From Enterocloster aldenensis (GTDB lineage: Bacteria > Bacillota > Clostridia > Lachnospirales > Lachnospiraceae): DNA of 64,000 nucleotides. The notes under the pieces were generated by a model that was not told the DNA's origin, did no database searches, and was given only the letters and a program-made list of their open reading frames with translations. Shown here one piece after another: positions 18,366-26,497 of this stretch (positions within the stretch are counted from its first letter, which is position 1; each line of letters opens with the position of its first letter). The stretch spans positions 248,001 to 312,000 of the forward strand of contig NZ_QVEX01000004.1 in the NCBI RefSeq assembly GCF_003434055.1, in the 5' to 3' direction. The position numbers and the translations under genes are program-made.

Positions 18366-18402
18366 TACTGCATTCACTGGTATTTACGCCATGGAGTACT
18401 AG
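18362..18402 (+). repeat. Hairpin across the lacI-2 stop codon
   Basis: Perfect 8-bp arms CTAGTACT (18362-18369) and AGTACTAG (18395-18402) with a 25-base loop. The first arm contains the TAG stop of lacI copy 2. There is no T-run, so a processing or expression-balancing role between regulator and transporter genes is more likely than termination. Confidence 0.5.
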
Positions 18403-18444
18403 ACCCGTATCCCGCTATGACGGAAAGGGAAAAGAGGAGGATTT

Positions 18445-19965
18445 ATGGAGACATTAGTAAAAATGGAAGGTGTCACGAAGGTGTTTCCCGGTGTCAGGGC
18501 CCTTGACAACATTTCATTTGAAATCAAGGCAGGGGAAGTGCACGTGCTCATGGGGGAAAACGGGGCGGGGAAATCCACCCTTATGAAGATACTCAGCGGC
18601 GTGTACCAGCCCACCTCAGGAAAAATCACGGTAAAGGGAAAGGAATTCACCCACCTGACCCCCAAGGATTCCTATGAATGCGGCATCAGCATCATCTACC
18701 AGGAACTGAGCGTCATCAATGAATTGTCCATCCTGGAGAACCTGTTTGTGGGAAAGCTGCCTACCAGGCGGGTGGGAGGCATCCGGGTGGTGGACTATAA
18801 GGGGATGACGGACAGGGCCCGGGAGGTCCTTGACAAGGTGGGGTTAAAACGAAGGCCAGGCCAGCTGGTGGAGGAAATCAGTATTTCCGAAAAACAGCAG
18901 TGTGAGATTGCCAAGGCCCTTATATCCAATGCAGACGTCATCATCATGGATGAACCCACCTCTTCCCTGACAACTTCAGAGACAGCCCACCTGTTCGATA
19001 TCATCCGCCAGCTAAAGGCAGAGGGCAAGGGAATTGTATATATATCCCATAAGATGGATGAGATTAAGGAAATCGGCGATGTGATTACCGTGCTGAAGGA
19101 CGGCACCTATGTGGGGACCAGGAACGTTAAGGAGATAACCCTGGATGATGTCATAAGGATGATGGTGGGACGGGAAATCAAGGGCACCTACCGGAACGAG
19201 GAAACAGAAGATTTTGACAAAGAGCCGGTCATTTTTGAAGCCAGGAACATAAGCCGCAGGGACGGCAGGGTACGGGATGTGTCCTTTCAGGTAAGGAAGG
19301 GCGAGATTGTGGGCTTTGCGGGACTTGTGGGCGCAGGGCGCAGCGAGCTTATGAATGCTTTGTTCGGGGCTGAGCCAAAGCTTTCGGGGCAGGTATTCAT
19401 AGGGGGCAGGGAGGTAACCATACGCTCGCCCTATGAGGCCATTAAGAACGGGCTGGCCATGGTGACGGAAAACCGCAGGGAAACCGGTTTCCTGAATAAT
19501 TTCAGCATCAAACAGAATATTTCCATTGTGCCCTTCCTCAAGACATCCAAGGGGAACGGGCTGATCGGCCTGCTGGACAACAAGGCGGAAGAGGAGTATG
19601 CGGCAAAACAGAAAAAGGACATGAACATCAAGTGCAGGGATGTGGAGCAGAACATCACGGAACTGTCAGGAGGCAACCAGCAAAAGGTAATACTTGGAAA
19701 ATGGATGGCGGCTGAGTCCAGCGTCATTATCTTTGATGAACCCACCAAGGGAATTGACGTTGGCAGTAAAAGCGAGATATATGTGCTGATGCGCAGGCTG
19801 GCCAGCCAGGGAAAGGGAGTCATCATGGTGTCCTCGGAGATGCCGGAACTGCTGTCCGTATGCGATACCATCTGTGTGTTCAGGGACGGCGGCATACGAA
19901 TGACCTATGCGGTCAGGGAAGCAACAGAAGAAAAAATATTGAAATCATCAACCGGTGAAGAGTAA
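18445..19965 (+). CDS. alsA: Sugar ABC transporter ATPase (RbsA/AlsA type)
   Basis: The energising subunit of a monosaccharide importer. The 506-residue protein has two fused ABC domains. The first has Walker A GENGAGKST near 38-46 and Walker B VIIMDEPTS. The second has the degenerate Walker A GLVGAGRSE, signature LSGGNQQKV and VIIFDEPTKGID, exactly the RbsA/MglA/AlsA pattern. An AGAGGAGGA ribosome site precedes the ATG. The AlsA assignment (allose) rests on the AlsE- and AlsK-like genes in the same operon. The ATPase alone would equally fit ribose or galactose transport. Confidence 0.85.
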   Translation: METLVKMEGVTKVFPGVRALDNISFEIKAGEVHVLMGENGAGKSTLMKILSGVYQPTSGKITVKGKEFTHLTPKDSYECGISIIYQELSVINELSILENLFVGKLPTRRVGGIRVVDYKGMTDRAREVLDKVGLKRRPGQLVEEISISEKQQCEIAKALISNADVIIMDEPTSSLTTSETAHLFDIIRQLKAEGKGIVYISHKMDEIKEIGDVITVLKDGTYVGTRNVKEITLDDVIRMMVGREIKGTYRNEETEDFDKEPVIFEARNISRRDGRVRDVSFQVRKGEIVGFAGLVGAGRSELMNALFGAEPKLSGQVFIGGREVTIRSPYEAIKNGLAMVTENRRETGFLNNFSIKQNISIVPFLKTSKGNGLIGLLDNKAEEEYAAKQKKDMNIKCRDVEQNITELSGGNQQKVILGKWMAAESSVIIFDEPTKGIDVGSKSEIYVLMRRLASQGKGVIMVSSEMPELLSVCDTICVFRDGGIRMTYAVREATEEKILKSSTGEE

Positions 19966-19982
19966 TCAGGAGGGGAAGAACC

Positions 19983-20951
19983 ATGAATAATCAGACGGAA
20001 GTAAAGACAAGACCAAGTTTCGGGGTGCTGTGGCAGAAATATGGCACCATGGGTATATTCCTGCTTTTGCTGGCAGTGCTTACCATTGCAAAGCCGTCCA
20101 GCATCTTTAATCCTGACAGTATCCCCCAGATACTGAAGCAGAGCGCGGTGAATATCCTGCTGGCCCTGGGTGAATTCTTTGCCATCCTGATTGCAGGTAT
20201 CGACCTGTCCGTGGGCGCGGTGGCAGGGCTGGTGGGAATGCTCACGGCCATGCTGATGGTGAATGGGATCCCGGTGATACCCGCACTCCTGCTGGGAATA
20301 CTGATTGGAACCATGATTGGTTTCTGCAATGGGATGCTGGTCAATAAGACAGGGCTTCATCCGTTCATCATCACACTGGGCACCCAGTCCATATTCCAGG
20401 GCCTGATGCTGGTCATCTCGGATTCCAGGAACATTTACGGGTTCCCGGCATCCTTTACAAAGACCATGAGCGCCAGCGTCCTGTACATACCGGTGCCTGT
20501 CATCATTGCATTGATCGTGGCAGCCGCCTGCGCCTTCTTTACCACAAAGTGCAAGGCAGGACGCAATATATACGCCCTTGGCGGCAACATGGAGGCGGCC
20601 TGGTATTCAGGCGTCAATGTGAATCTTCACAGGCTTCTGGTGTTCATGATTTCCGGGACCTGTTCCGGTATTGCAGGAATCGTGCTTCTGGGCCGCGTGG
20701 GCGCTGCGGCACCCACCGCAGGAACCGGATACGAGACATATGCCATTGCGGCAACCATCATCGGCGGCACCAGCTTCATGGGCGGCAAGGGTAAGATACT
20801 GGGGGTTGTAATCGGCGGCATGATTATCGGTATCATCAACTACGGCATGACGGCCCTGATGATCCCAAGCAGCTATCAGAAAATCGTGATGGGCGCCCTG
20901 ATCATCATCTCGGTTGCCATTGACCATTTTGTTGCCAAGGCAAAGAACTAG
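19983..20951 (+). CDS. alsC: Sugar ABC transporter permease (RbsC/AlsC type)
   Basis: Forms the membrane channel of the importer, probably as a homodimer. The 322-residue protein has about nine hydrophobic segments and the family signature around AGIDLSVGAVAGLVGML. It begins 17 bases after the ATPase stop with AGGAGGGGAAG as ribosome site. It works with the ATPase at 18445 and the binding lipoprotein at 22675. The substrate is inferred from the operon only. Confidence 0.85.
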   Translation: MNNQTEVKTRPSFGVLWQKYGTMGIFLLLLAVLTIAKPSSIFNPDSIPQILKQSAVNILLALGEFFAILIAGIDLSVGAVAGLVGMLTAMLMVNGIPVIPALLLGILIGTMIGFCNGMLVNKTGLHPFIITLGTQSIFQGLMLVISDSRNIYGFPASFTKTMSASVLYIPVPVIIALIVAAACAFFTTKCKAGRNIYALGGNMEAAWYSGVNVNLHRLLVFMISGTCSGIAGIVLLGRVGAAAPTAGTGYETYAIAATIIGGTSFMGGKGKILGVVIGGMIIGIINYGMTALMIPSSYQKIVMGALIIISVAIDHFVAKAKN

Positions 20952-20968
20952 ATAAGGAGGACAGGATT

Positions 20969-21646
20969 ATGAAACCAATGTTTAACCCTTCCCTGATGTG
21001 CATGGACCTCTTGAACATCAAGGAACAGCTTCAGATACTGAATACAAGGGCTGATTTCTTCCATGTGGATATCATGGACGGCCATTATGTAAAGAACATC
21101 ACATTGTCGCCGGATTTCTGCAGGGCCATCCGCCCTGTGTGCCAGATCCCGCTGGACTGCCATCTGATGGTGACAACACCGGATGATTTTATTGACCCCC
21201 TGGCAAAAGCAGGGGCGGGGTACATATGTCCTCATGCAGAGACCATCAACGCGGACGCGTTCCGGATCGTGAATAAAATCCATTCCCTTGGATGCAAGGT
21301 GGGAGTGGTCTTAAACCCAGCCACCCCGGTGTCCTATATCCGGCATTATATCCACCTGCTGGACAAGGTGACGGTCATGACCGTGGACCCGGGGTTTGCC
21401 GGACAGCCGTTCATCCGTGAGATGCTGGAGAAAATCAGCGAGCTTAAGGAACTGAAAGAGGAAAAGGGGTACGGTTACCTCATTGAAGTGGACGGTTCCT
21501 GCAATGAAAGGACCTTTGGGGACCTGGCAAAGGCAGGGACGGAAGTGTTTATCGTGGGCACATCCGGGCTTTTTAACCTGGATAAGGACCTGGAAACTGC
21601 CTGGGATAAGATGATGGATAATTTTAATAAGGCTGTGAATCAGTAA
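20969..21646 (+). CDS. alsE: D-allulose-6-phosphate 3-epimerase (AlsE-like)
   Basis: Interconverts D-allulose 6-phosphate and D-fructose 6-phosphate, the step that brings allose or allulose carbon into glycolysis. The 225-residue TIM-barrel protein of the ribulose-phosphate epimerase family shows metal and catalytic motifs HVDIMDGHYV, LDCHLMV, TVDPGFAGQPFI and EVDGSCN. From memory of E. coli AlsE, the SLMCMDLL start, the KVGVVLNPATPV-type motif and the GTSGLFN end match AlsE better than Rpe. The spacing of 17 bases to the permease and TAAGGAGG place it in the operon. A ribulose-phosphate epimerase activity is the main alternative. Confidence 0.8.
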   Translation: MKPMFNPSLMCMDLLNIKEQLQILNTRADFFHVDIMDGHYVKNITLSPDFCRAIRPVCQIPLDCHLMVTTPDDFIDPLAKAGAGYICPHAETINADAFRIVNKIHSLGCKVGVVLNPATPVSYIRHYIHLLDKVTVMTVDPGFAGQPFIREMLEKISELKELKEEKGYGYLIEVDGSCNERTFGDLAKAGTEVFIVGTSGLFNLDKDLETAWDKMMDNFNKAVNQ

Positions 21647-21655
21647 GGTGGGGAC

Positions 21656-22570
21656 ATGATGGGACAGGTAATAGGAATTGACATCGGAGGGACGAATCTC
21701 CGTCTTGGCTGTGTGTCGGCAGACGGGCAGCTGGAGCATTTTGAAAGAAAATCTAGCGCCCCAATGCTAAAGGAAGGAGCGGTGGATGTCCTGTGCGGGG
21801 AAATCATGGACTATATGGAACGGCATTCCCTAAAGGGTGCAATAGATGCTGTCTCAGTGGGGGTCCCGTCCGCGGTCAGCAAGGACAAAAGCTTTGTGTA
21901 TTCCACACCTAACCTGAAGGGGCTTGAGAATATTGATCTTGGGCATCTTCTGGAGAAAAAGCTGGGAATCAGGGTGTTTGTGGACAGGGATGTGAATTAT
22001 CTCCTGTGTCACGACATCAAGAAATACAATCTGGACCCGGAGCAGGATAAGACCATACTGGGCATGTATCTTGGAACCGGATTCGGCAATGCCATCTATG
22101 TGAATGGACGTTTCCATGCAGGAAAGAACGGGGTGGCGGGGGAATTGGGACATATCCCCTTCTTCCATCTAAAGGAAATCTGTCCCTGCGGGAATATGGG
22201 CTGCGTGGAGTTGCGCTGCTCCGGCGCCCATCTGCAGAGGATACGCAACCAATATTATCCGCAGACGGAAATCGGGGACATTTTCACAAAACACGGGGAT
22301 GAGCCGGCCATACTTGAGTTTGTGGAGGGACTGGCATATCCAATCAGTACGGAAGTAACCATCCTGGACCCGGATTATGTGGTCATGGGAGGCGGCGTCA
22401 TGATTATGAAGGATTTCCCCATGGAATATCTGATTAATCAGGTAAAAAAAAGGACGCGGCATCCATATCCGTCGGAGAACCTGGAATTCATATTCCCGGA
22501 GCATACCCAGACAAGCGGGGTGGCCGGAGGCGGATTGGCTGCATTTGACGCCATGAAGGGCCGGCATTAA
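21656..22570 (+). CDS. alsK: ROK-family sugar kinase, probably D-allose kinase (AlsK-like)
   Basis: Probably phosphorylates D-allose (or allulose) with ATP. The 304-residue ROK protein has phosphate-1 motif DIGGTNLRLG, sugar-binding STPNL and RDVN, YLGTGFGNA, GVAGELGHIPF, a zinc-site sequence CPCGNMGCVEL, and adenosine motif MGGGVMIMKDFP. STPNL and the GGGVM-x3-FP motif resemble E. coli AlsK as I remember it. It lies 9 bases after alsE. Starts at 21656 and 21659 are both possible. There is no HTH, so it is a kinase and not a NagC-type repressor. Confidence 0.8.
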   Translation: MMGQVIGIDIGGTNLRLGCVSADGQLEHFERKSSAPMLKEGAVDVLCGEIMDYMERHSLKGAIDAVSVGVPSAVSKDKSFVYSTPNLKGLENIDLGHLLEKKLGIRVFVDRDVNYLLCHDIKKYNLDPEQDKTILGMYLGTGFGNAIYVNGRFHAGKNGVAGELGHIPFFHLKEICPCGNMGCVELRCSGAHLQRIRNQYYPQTEIGDIFTKHGDEPAILEFVEGLAYPISTEVTILDPDYVVMGGGVMIMKDFPMEYLINQVKKRTRHPYPSENLEFIFPEHTQTSGVAGGGLAAFDAMKGRH

Positions 22571-22599
22571 AGGGTTTAAAACAGTTTATCCACGTCTAT

Positions 22600-22630
22600 G
22601 CAGGAAGCAGGGTCCGACCTGCTGTCTTGC
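22600..22630 (+). repeat. Intergenic hairpin before the binding-protein gene
   Basis: Imperfect stem GCAGGAAGCAGG (from 22600) with CCTGCTGTCTTGC (to 22630) and a 6-base loop. It lies between the kinase and binding-protein genes. Such hairpins often stabilise the highly expressed binding-protein part of an ABC operon message. Confidence 0.4.
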
Positions 22631-22674
22631 AAAGGCGGGAAAATAAAAAATACAAGTATAAAGGAGAGGTAAAA

Positions 22675-23763
22675 ATGAAGAAAAGAATGTTAGCAGCAGC
22701 ACTTTCAGCGGCAATGGCAGTGAGCCTGTCAGCGTGCACATCCGGCGGCAATGCCGCCACGGCTGCCCCGGAGGCAAAGACAGAAGCAGCAAAAACAGAA
22801 GAGGCAAAAACAGAGGAAGCCAAGACAGAGGAGGCAAAGACTGAAGCCGAGGCAAAGGAGGCTTCGGCAGATGTTAGCGATAAGAAATACGCGGTTATCT
22901 TAAAGACCCAGGCCACGGACTTCTGGGTAAAGATGTGGAAGGGCGTGGAGGCGGAAACCGCTGCCAAGGGCGTAAAGGTGGACCTGTATTCCGCACAGAG
23001 CGAGGATGACCTGGAAGGGCAGCTTACCATCCTGGAGAGCTGTATCCAGCAGGGATATGACGGAATCGCCATTGCCCCCCTTTCAGGCGTGAACGTACTG
23101 CCTGGTATCGGGGAAGCAACGGCCAAGGGCATTACCATCGTGGACGTGGATGAGAAGTTTGACGAGACAGAGCTGGCAAACCAGGGCGGGGCCTGCGTGG
23201 CATTCGTTGCAACGGATAATGTGGCTGTAGGCGCAAAGGGCGCGCAGTACATTGTTGATACGGCAGGCGAGGGCGCAAAGGTAGCCATCATCGAGGGTAA
23301 ATCCGGCAACCAGTCTTCCGAGGACAGGACCGAGGGGGCAAAGCAGGCATTTACAGACGGCAAGATGGACATCATCAGCAGCCAGGCAGCTGACTGGGAC
23401 CGCCAGAAGGCCATGGATATCGCCTCCACCCTGATCCAGCAGAATCCTGATTTAAAAGGCATCTACTGCTGTAACGACGGCATGGCCCTTGGCGCTGTAC
23501 AGGCTGTCATCAATGCCAACAAGCTGGGGGAAATCATGATTGTGGGTACGGACGGTGATGCGGAGGCAGTTTCCTCCATTGCCAACAATGAGCTTAGTGC
23601 AACGGTTGCACAGGACCCGGCTCAGATTGGCGCAACCAGCCTGGACCTTCTGATTGAGGCGGTTGAAAGCGGTAAGAAGGGTGAGGTTGGGAAATTCCCG
23701 GAAAAGACACCGGTAGAGTCGGTTCTGGTTACTGCTGAAAATGCAGCTGATTTCCAATCATGA
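22675..23763 (+). CDS. alsB: Sugar-binding lipoprotein of the ABC importer (AlsB/RbsB type)
   Basis: Captures the sugar outside the membrane and delivers it to the AlsAC channel. The 362-residue protein has a lipoprotein signal with lipobox LSAC and lipid-bearing Cys21. A low-complexity linker of repeated A-K-T-E-E units (about 35-62) is followed by a periplasmic-binding-protein 4 domain with the ribose-type motifs LKTQATDFWVKMWKG, GIAIAPLSG and GIYCCNDGMALGA. The ATG at 22675 follows AAGGAGAGG. The in-frame ATG at 22627 lacks both signal peptide and ribosome site. Confidence 0.87.
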   Translation: MKKRMLAAALSAAMAVSLSACTSGGNAATAAPEAKTEAAKTEEAKTEEAKTEEAKTEAEAKEASADVSDKKYAVILKTQATDFWVKMWKGVEAETAAKGVKVDLYSAQSEDDLEGQLTILESCIQQGYDGIAIAPLSGVNVLPGIGEATAKGITIVDVDEKFDETELANQGGACVAFVATDNVAVGAKGAQYIVDTAGEGAKVAIIEGKSGNQSSEDRTEGAKQAFTDGKMDIISSQAADWDRQKAMDIASTLIQQNPDLKGIYCCNDGMALGAVQAVINANKLGEIMIVGTDGDAEAVSSIANNELSATVAQDPAQIGATSLDLLIEAVESGKKGEVGKFPEKTPVESVLVTAENAADFQS

Positions 23764-23845
23764 TGTGAGACTGGCAGGGCTGCAGTGGTAACTGCGGCCC
23801 TGCGCGTGCGTACGGATAGGATGGACAGAGGATAGGAGACAGGAT

Positions 23846-24310
23846 ATGAGAGTTGGATTTGGCAATGACCATGTAGCGGTTGAGCTTAAAAACATTTTGA
23901 TGGGACATCTGAAGGAAAAAGGATATGAATGCATTGATTTTGGAACCAAGTCCCCGGCAGAAAAGGTGAATTATCCGGAGCCAGGGCGTCTGGTGGCGGA
24001 AGCGCTCATGCGGGGGGAAATAGACAGGGGCGTATTGATCTGCGGCACGGGAATCGGGATTTCCCTGGCAGCCAACAAGGTGCCTGGAATCCGCGCGGCC
24101 GTGTGTTCGGAGCCTTATTCCGCAAAGCTTACAGTGGAACACAACAACGCCAATATCATAGCCATGGGCGCAAGGGTGGTTGGGCCGGAACTGGCGAAGA
24201 TGATTGTGGATGAATTCTTCGGTGCTGAATTTGAAGGCGGAAGACATGCCATGCGCGTAGACATGATATCTGAAATTGAGGCTGAATATGGGGCGAAGTG
24301 GCATGATTAG
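23846..24310 (+). CDS. rpiB: RpiB/LacAB-family sugar-phosphate isomerase (allose-6-phosphate isomerase candidate)
   Basis: An aldose-ketose isomerase of 154 residues. Active-site residues of RpiB are present: Asp8-His9 (NDH), Cys66 in CGTGIGIS, and His99 in EHNNAN. RpiB proteins act on ribose 5-phosphate, and E. coli RpiB/AlsI also acts on allose 6-phosphate. Between an AlsK-like kinase and an AlsE-like epimerase, the missing step is exactly allose 6-phosphate to allulose 6-phosphate, so that role is inferred here. GGATAGGAGAC precedes the ATG. Confidence 0.85.
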   Translation: MRVGFGNDHVAVELKNILMGHLKEKGYECIDFGTKSPAEKVNYPEPGRLVAEALMRGEIDRGVLICGTGIGISLAANKVPGIRAAVCSEPYSAKLTVEHNNANIIAMGARVVGPELAKMIVDEFFGAEFEGGRHAMRVDMISEIEAEYGAKWHD

Positions 24311-25247
24311 GCTGGTTGGCGTTGAAATCGGCGGCACAAAACAGCAGGTTGCGGTAGGCACGGCCCAGGGGGAAATCCTGGACAGGAGGACCGTCAGGCT
24401 GGGGGATAAGACCAGCGCCCGGGATATCCTTATGTGGCTGGAGGATAATATCCGGGAAATCATGGACCGGTGGGAAATCGGCGGGATCGGCGTGGGGTTC
24501 GGCGGCCCGTTGGAGCTTGGAAGGGGCCGTGTGCTGTGTTCCCTCCAGGTGCCGGGATGGATGGATTTCAGGCTGAAGGAGTGGTTTGAGGAACGGTTTG
24601 GGGTGCCTTCTGTCATTGTCAACGACACGGTCCTGGGCGGGATTGGGGAACTGGTTCTTGGCAGCGGCGCGGGGAGCAGCCGTTTTTTCTATACCAACAT
24701 CGGCACCGGGATTGGCGGAGGCCTGTACCTGGACGGCAGATACTACGACGGGTCCGGGTTCGGGGCAGGCTACCTGGGCAATACATGGGTTCCTGACTGG
24801 AGGGACAGCAGGCCCGGGGCAATGACAAGGCTGGAACTTATCTGTTCTGGGAAAAGCATTGAGAAGCGGCTGAATACGCCTGGATATGCGGCTGGAGGAT
24901 CCTGCCTGGAACCAGGGAAGGGGTGGGTTTCCTGCGCGGACCTGGCGCAAGGGGCAAGGGCAGGGGATTTGTTCTGCTGCCAGGAACTGGACCGGGTTGC
25001 CCGGACGTTTTCCTTGGGGCTGGCCAATGTGCTGGCAATTGCCGCCCCTGACCGGATTGCTGTGGGCGGAGGCGTGGCCAAGATGGGGGATGAGCTGTTT
25101 TCGCGCATCCGCAGGTATACGGAGGAATACGCCTTTGTGGCGGATGCCGGACATTATGGGATTGTGGAAAGCAGGCTTATGGATGACGCCGTTCTGGCCG
25201 GTGGACTCCTGACAGCCGCAAATCCCGGTCTGGCGGAGTGGGGCTGA
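24303..25247 (+). CDS. ROK-family protein without the zinc motif
   Basis: Sugar kinase-like, 314 residues. VEIGGTKQQVAVG (phosphate 1), NDTVLGGIGELVLG (sugar site), TNIGTGIGGGLY and AVGGGVAKMG are present. The Cys-x-Cys-Gly-x2-Gly-Cys zinc motif found in most ROK kinases is absent. In its place is GYLGNTWVPDW. The ATG at 24303 overlaps the rpiB end by 8 bases, implying coupling. An upstream in-frame ATG at 24276 lies inside rpiB and is less likely. It could be a kinase for another aldose, or a regulator-like sensor. Confidence 0.72.
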   Translation: MIRLVGVEIGGTKQQVAVGTAQGEILDRRTVRLGDKTSARDILMWLEDNIREIMDRWEIGGIGVGFGGPLELGRGRVLCSLQVPGWMDFRLKEWFEERFGVPSVIVNDTVLGGIGELVLGSGAGSSRFFYTNIGTGIGGGLYLDGRYYDGSGFGAGYLGNTWVPDWRDSRPGAMTRLELICSGKSIEKRLNTPGYAAGGSCLEPGKGWVSCADLAQGARAGDLFCCQELDRVARTFSLGLANVLAIAAPDRIAVGGGVAKMGDELFSRIRRYTEEYAFVADAGHYGIVESRLMDDAVLAGGLLTAANPGLAEWG

Positions 25248-25257
25248 TATCTGGCGC

Positions 25258-25295
25258 GCCGTATGGGCCGCGCATTGCGCCGCGGCCCATACGGC
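25258..25295 (+). terminator. Strong hairpin ending the sugar operon
   Basis: Perfect 15-bp stem GCCGTATGGGCCGCG / CGCGGCCCATACGGC with an 8-base loop, 10 bases after the last gene. No real T-run follows, so termination is likely but could depend on other factors. Confidence 0.6.
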
Positions 25296-25417
25296 TGTCT
25301 ATAGTCTATATCAAGACTCTGTTCATTGCCTGTCATCTATGTTACTATATGTTCACTAAAGGATTTTCTTGTTTCAATTTAATCTGAGTTTCTGTTTCCA
25401 TCGCGTTTAGGATTTCT

Positions 25418-25771
25418 TTGCATCATTCCATTTTCCTGTTTCCCGGACTCTTAAGCTGCCTTCTGGATATTCCGGCTGAACAGATTACGGGCATTGGGTT
25501 TCCCGACACTTTCCTTCACGGGGACCATGAGGATGACCAAGGCTTTGATTTGGTTTGGGAGGACAGGCTTTTCAGCGTAATCCGGCTGACGGACGAAAGG
25601 AACTGCCGTGTTTACAGTAGTAAACTGAGCTTTCGTGTGTTATACTTAAGACAGATAGAAAATGCCGCTGAGGAAGAAAAACAGACGGATGTCCACCGGT
25701 GGGCCAGGCTGATATCGGGCCGCGGCGCTGGGAGGAGTGAAAGCGGGTGGCAGGGAGTGATGGATATATGA
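25418..25771 (+). pseudogene. Remnant of a PD-(D/E)XK (Rpn-type) nuclease-transposase
   Basis: The readable frame begins at TTG without a ribosome site. Its first part (LLSCLLDIPAEQITG and FLHGDHEDDQG) resembles the N-terminal third of the PD-(D/E)XK transposase family. It then jumps to a C-terminal-type segment (FSVIRLTDERN, LYLRQIENAAEEEKQTD). The catalytic core between them is missing, so this is an internally deleted, inactive copy of about 117 codons. Family assignment is from memory of these motifs, so it is moderate. Confidence 0.5.
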
Positions 25772-25827
25772 ACGAGGCAGGGAAAAGTATTTAAAAAATC
25801 CGGCATATGACAATAACAGATCCAAGG

Positions 25828-25867
25828 ACAGCTTTTCATGAAAAGGCTCATGAGGAGCTGTTTTTTT
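25828..25867 (+). terminator. Terminator after the transposase remnant
   Basis: Stem ACAGCT / AGCTGT enclosing an inner TCATGA / TCATGA pairing, followed by seven T. Confidence 0.7.
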
Positions 25868-25891
25868 GATAACCGCCATAGCAGTTTCCAT

Positions 25892-25920
25892 TTGACGGAA
25901 ATAGGCAAAAACTGTATAAT
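25892..25920 (+). promoter_or_regulatory. Promoter of the DUF5721-like gene and second sigma gene
   Basis: TTGACG (25892-25897), 17-base spacer, consensus TATAAT (25915-25920), about 50 bases before the start at 25970. The second sigma gene follows in the same direction, so this promoter likely serves both. Confidence 0.72.
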
Positions 25921-25969
25921 TGAGTAAGAATTTGGAAAACTGCGGTTGGCTGCGGTGCGGGAGAGGGCT

Positions 25970-26461
25970 ATGGTTGCATTAAAAGTAGAAGATGTCAGGT
26001 CATTTACATCCAAACTGTTTGTAAAAGAGGACTTTGACCGGTTTCTTGTAAAGGAAATCAATATTATTACCTATAACAGTTTTACGATTGACGGTCATGT
26101 CAGACAGGGATATTATACCCAGGAGGAGCTGGAGGAGAACCGGATTGAGGATTTTTCTTCCTGGAAAATGTTAAGGCCTCTTTGCTTTTCCCTGATAAAA
26201 GGAAAAAAACTTCCCGGAAGCTTCCATATTGTGCTGTCCCTTGCCCCAGGGGATGTGGAAAAGTTTGCAGCTTCCCTGGGCACGGGAATAGATGGCAGCC
26301 AGATTCAGGGATTGTATCTGAATATCCGTTACGAAGACGGAGCATTATATTGTATAACGGGAACTTCGCTGAACTTTTTTACCCTGGACAAGACACTGGA
26401 AAACGAGTGGGATAACGCGGTAAAGGTCTTTATGCGTTCCCATGAGATTGTGTGCACTTGA
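25970..26461 (+). CDS. Conserved protein, DUF5721-like
   Basis: A 163-residue soluble protein that I associate tentatively with DUF5721, a Lachnospiraceae-restricted family of unknown function. Features are a conserved-looking start MVALKVEDVRSFTSKLF, a central FTIDGHVRQGYYTQEEL and a compact alpha/beta pattern with no signal or membrane segment. The ATG at 25970 has GAGAGG upstream. An extension to 25946 is possible but unneeded. It lies 36 bases before the second sigma factor gene and shares its promoter, so a link to transcription control is possible but unproven. Confidence 0.6.
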   Translation: MVALKVEDVRSFTSKLFVKEDFDRFLVKEINIITYNSFTIDGHVRQGYYTQEELEENRIEDFSSWKMLRPLCFSLIKGKKLPGSFHIVLSLAPGDVEKFAASLGTGIDGSQIQGLYLNIRYEDGALYCITGTSLNFFTLDKTLENEWDNAVKVFMRSHEIVCT

Positions 26462-26497
26462 GGTAAAGCAGGTCCCATATGAAGGGGAGGGCAACGT

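Noticed and set aside
22627..22674. Upstream extension of the sugar-binding lipoprotein
   Set aside because: It would bury the lipoprotein signal peptide behind 16 basic residues and has no ribosome site.
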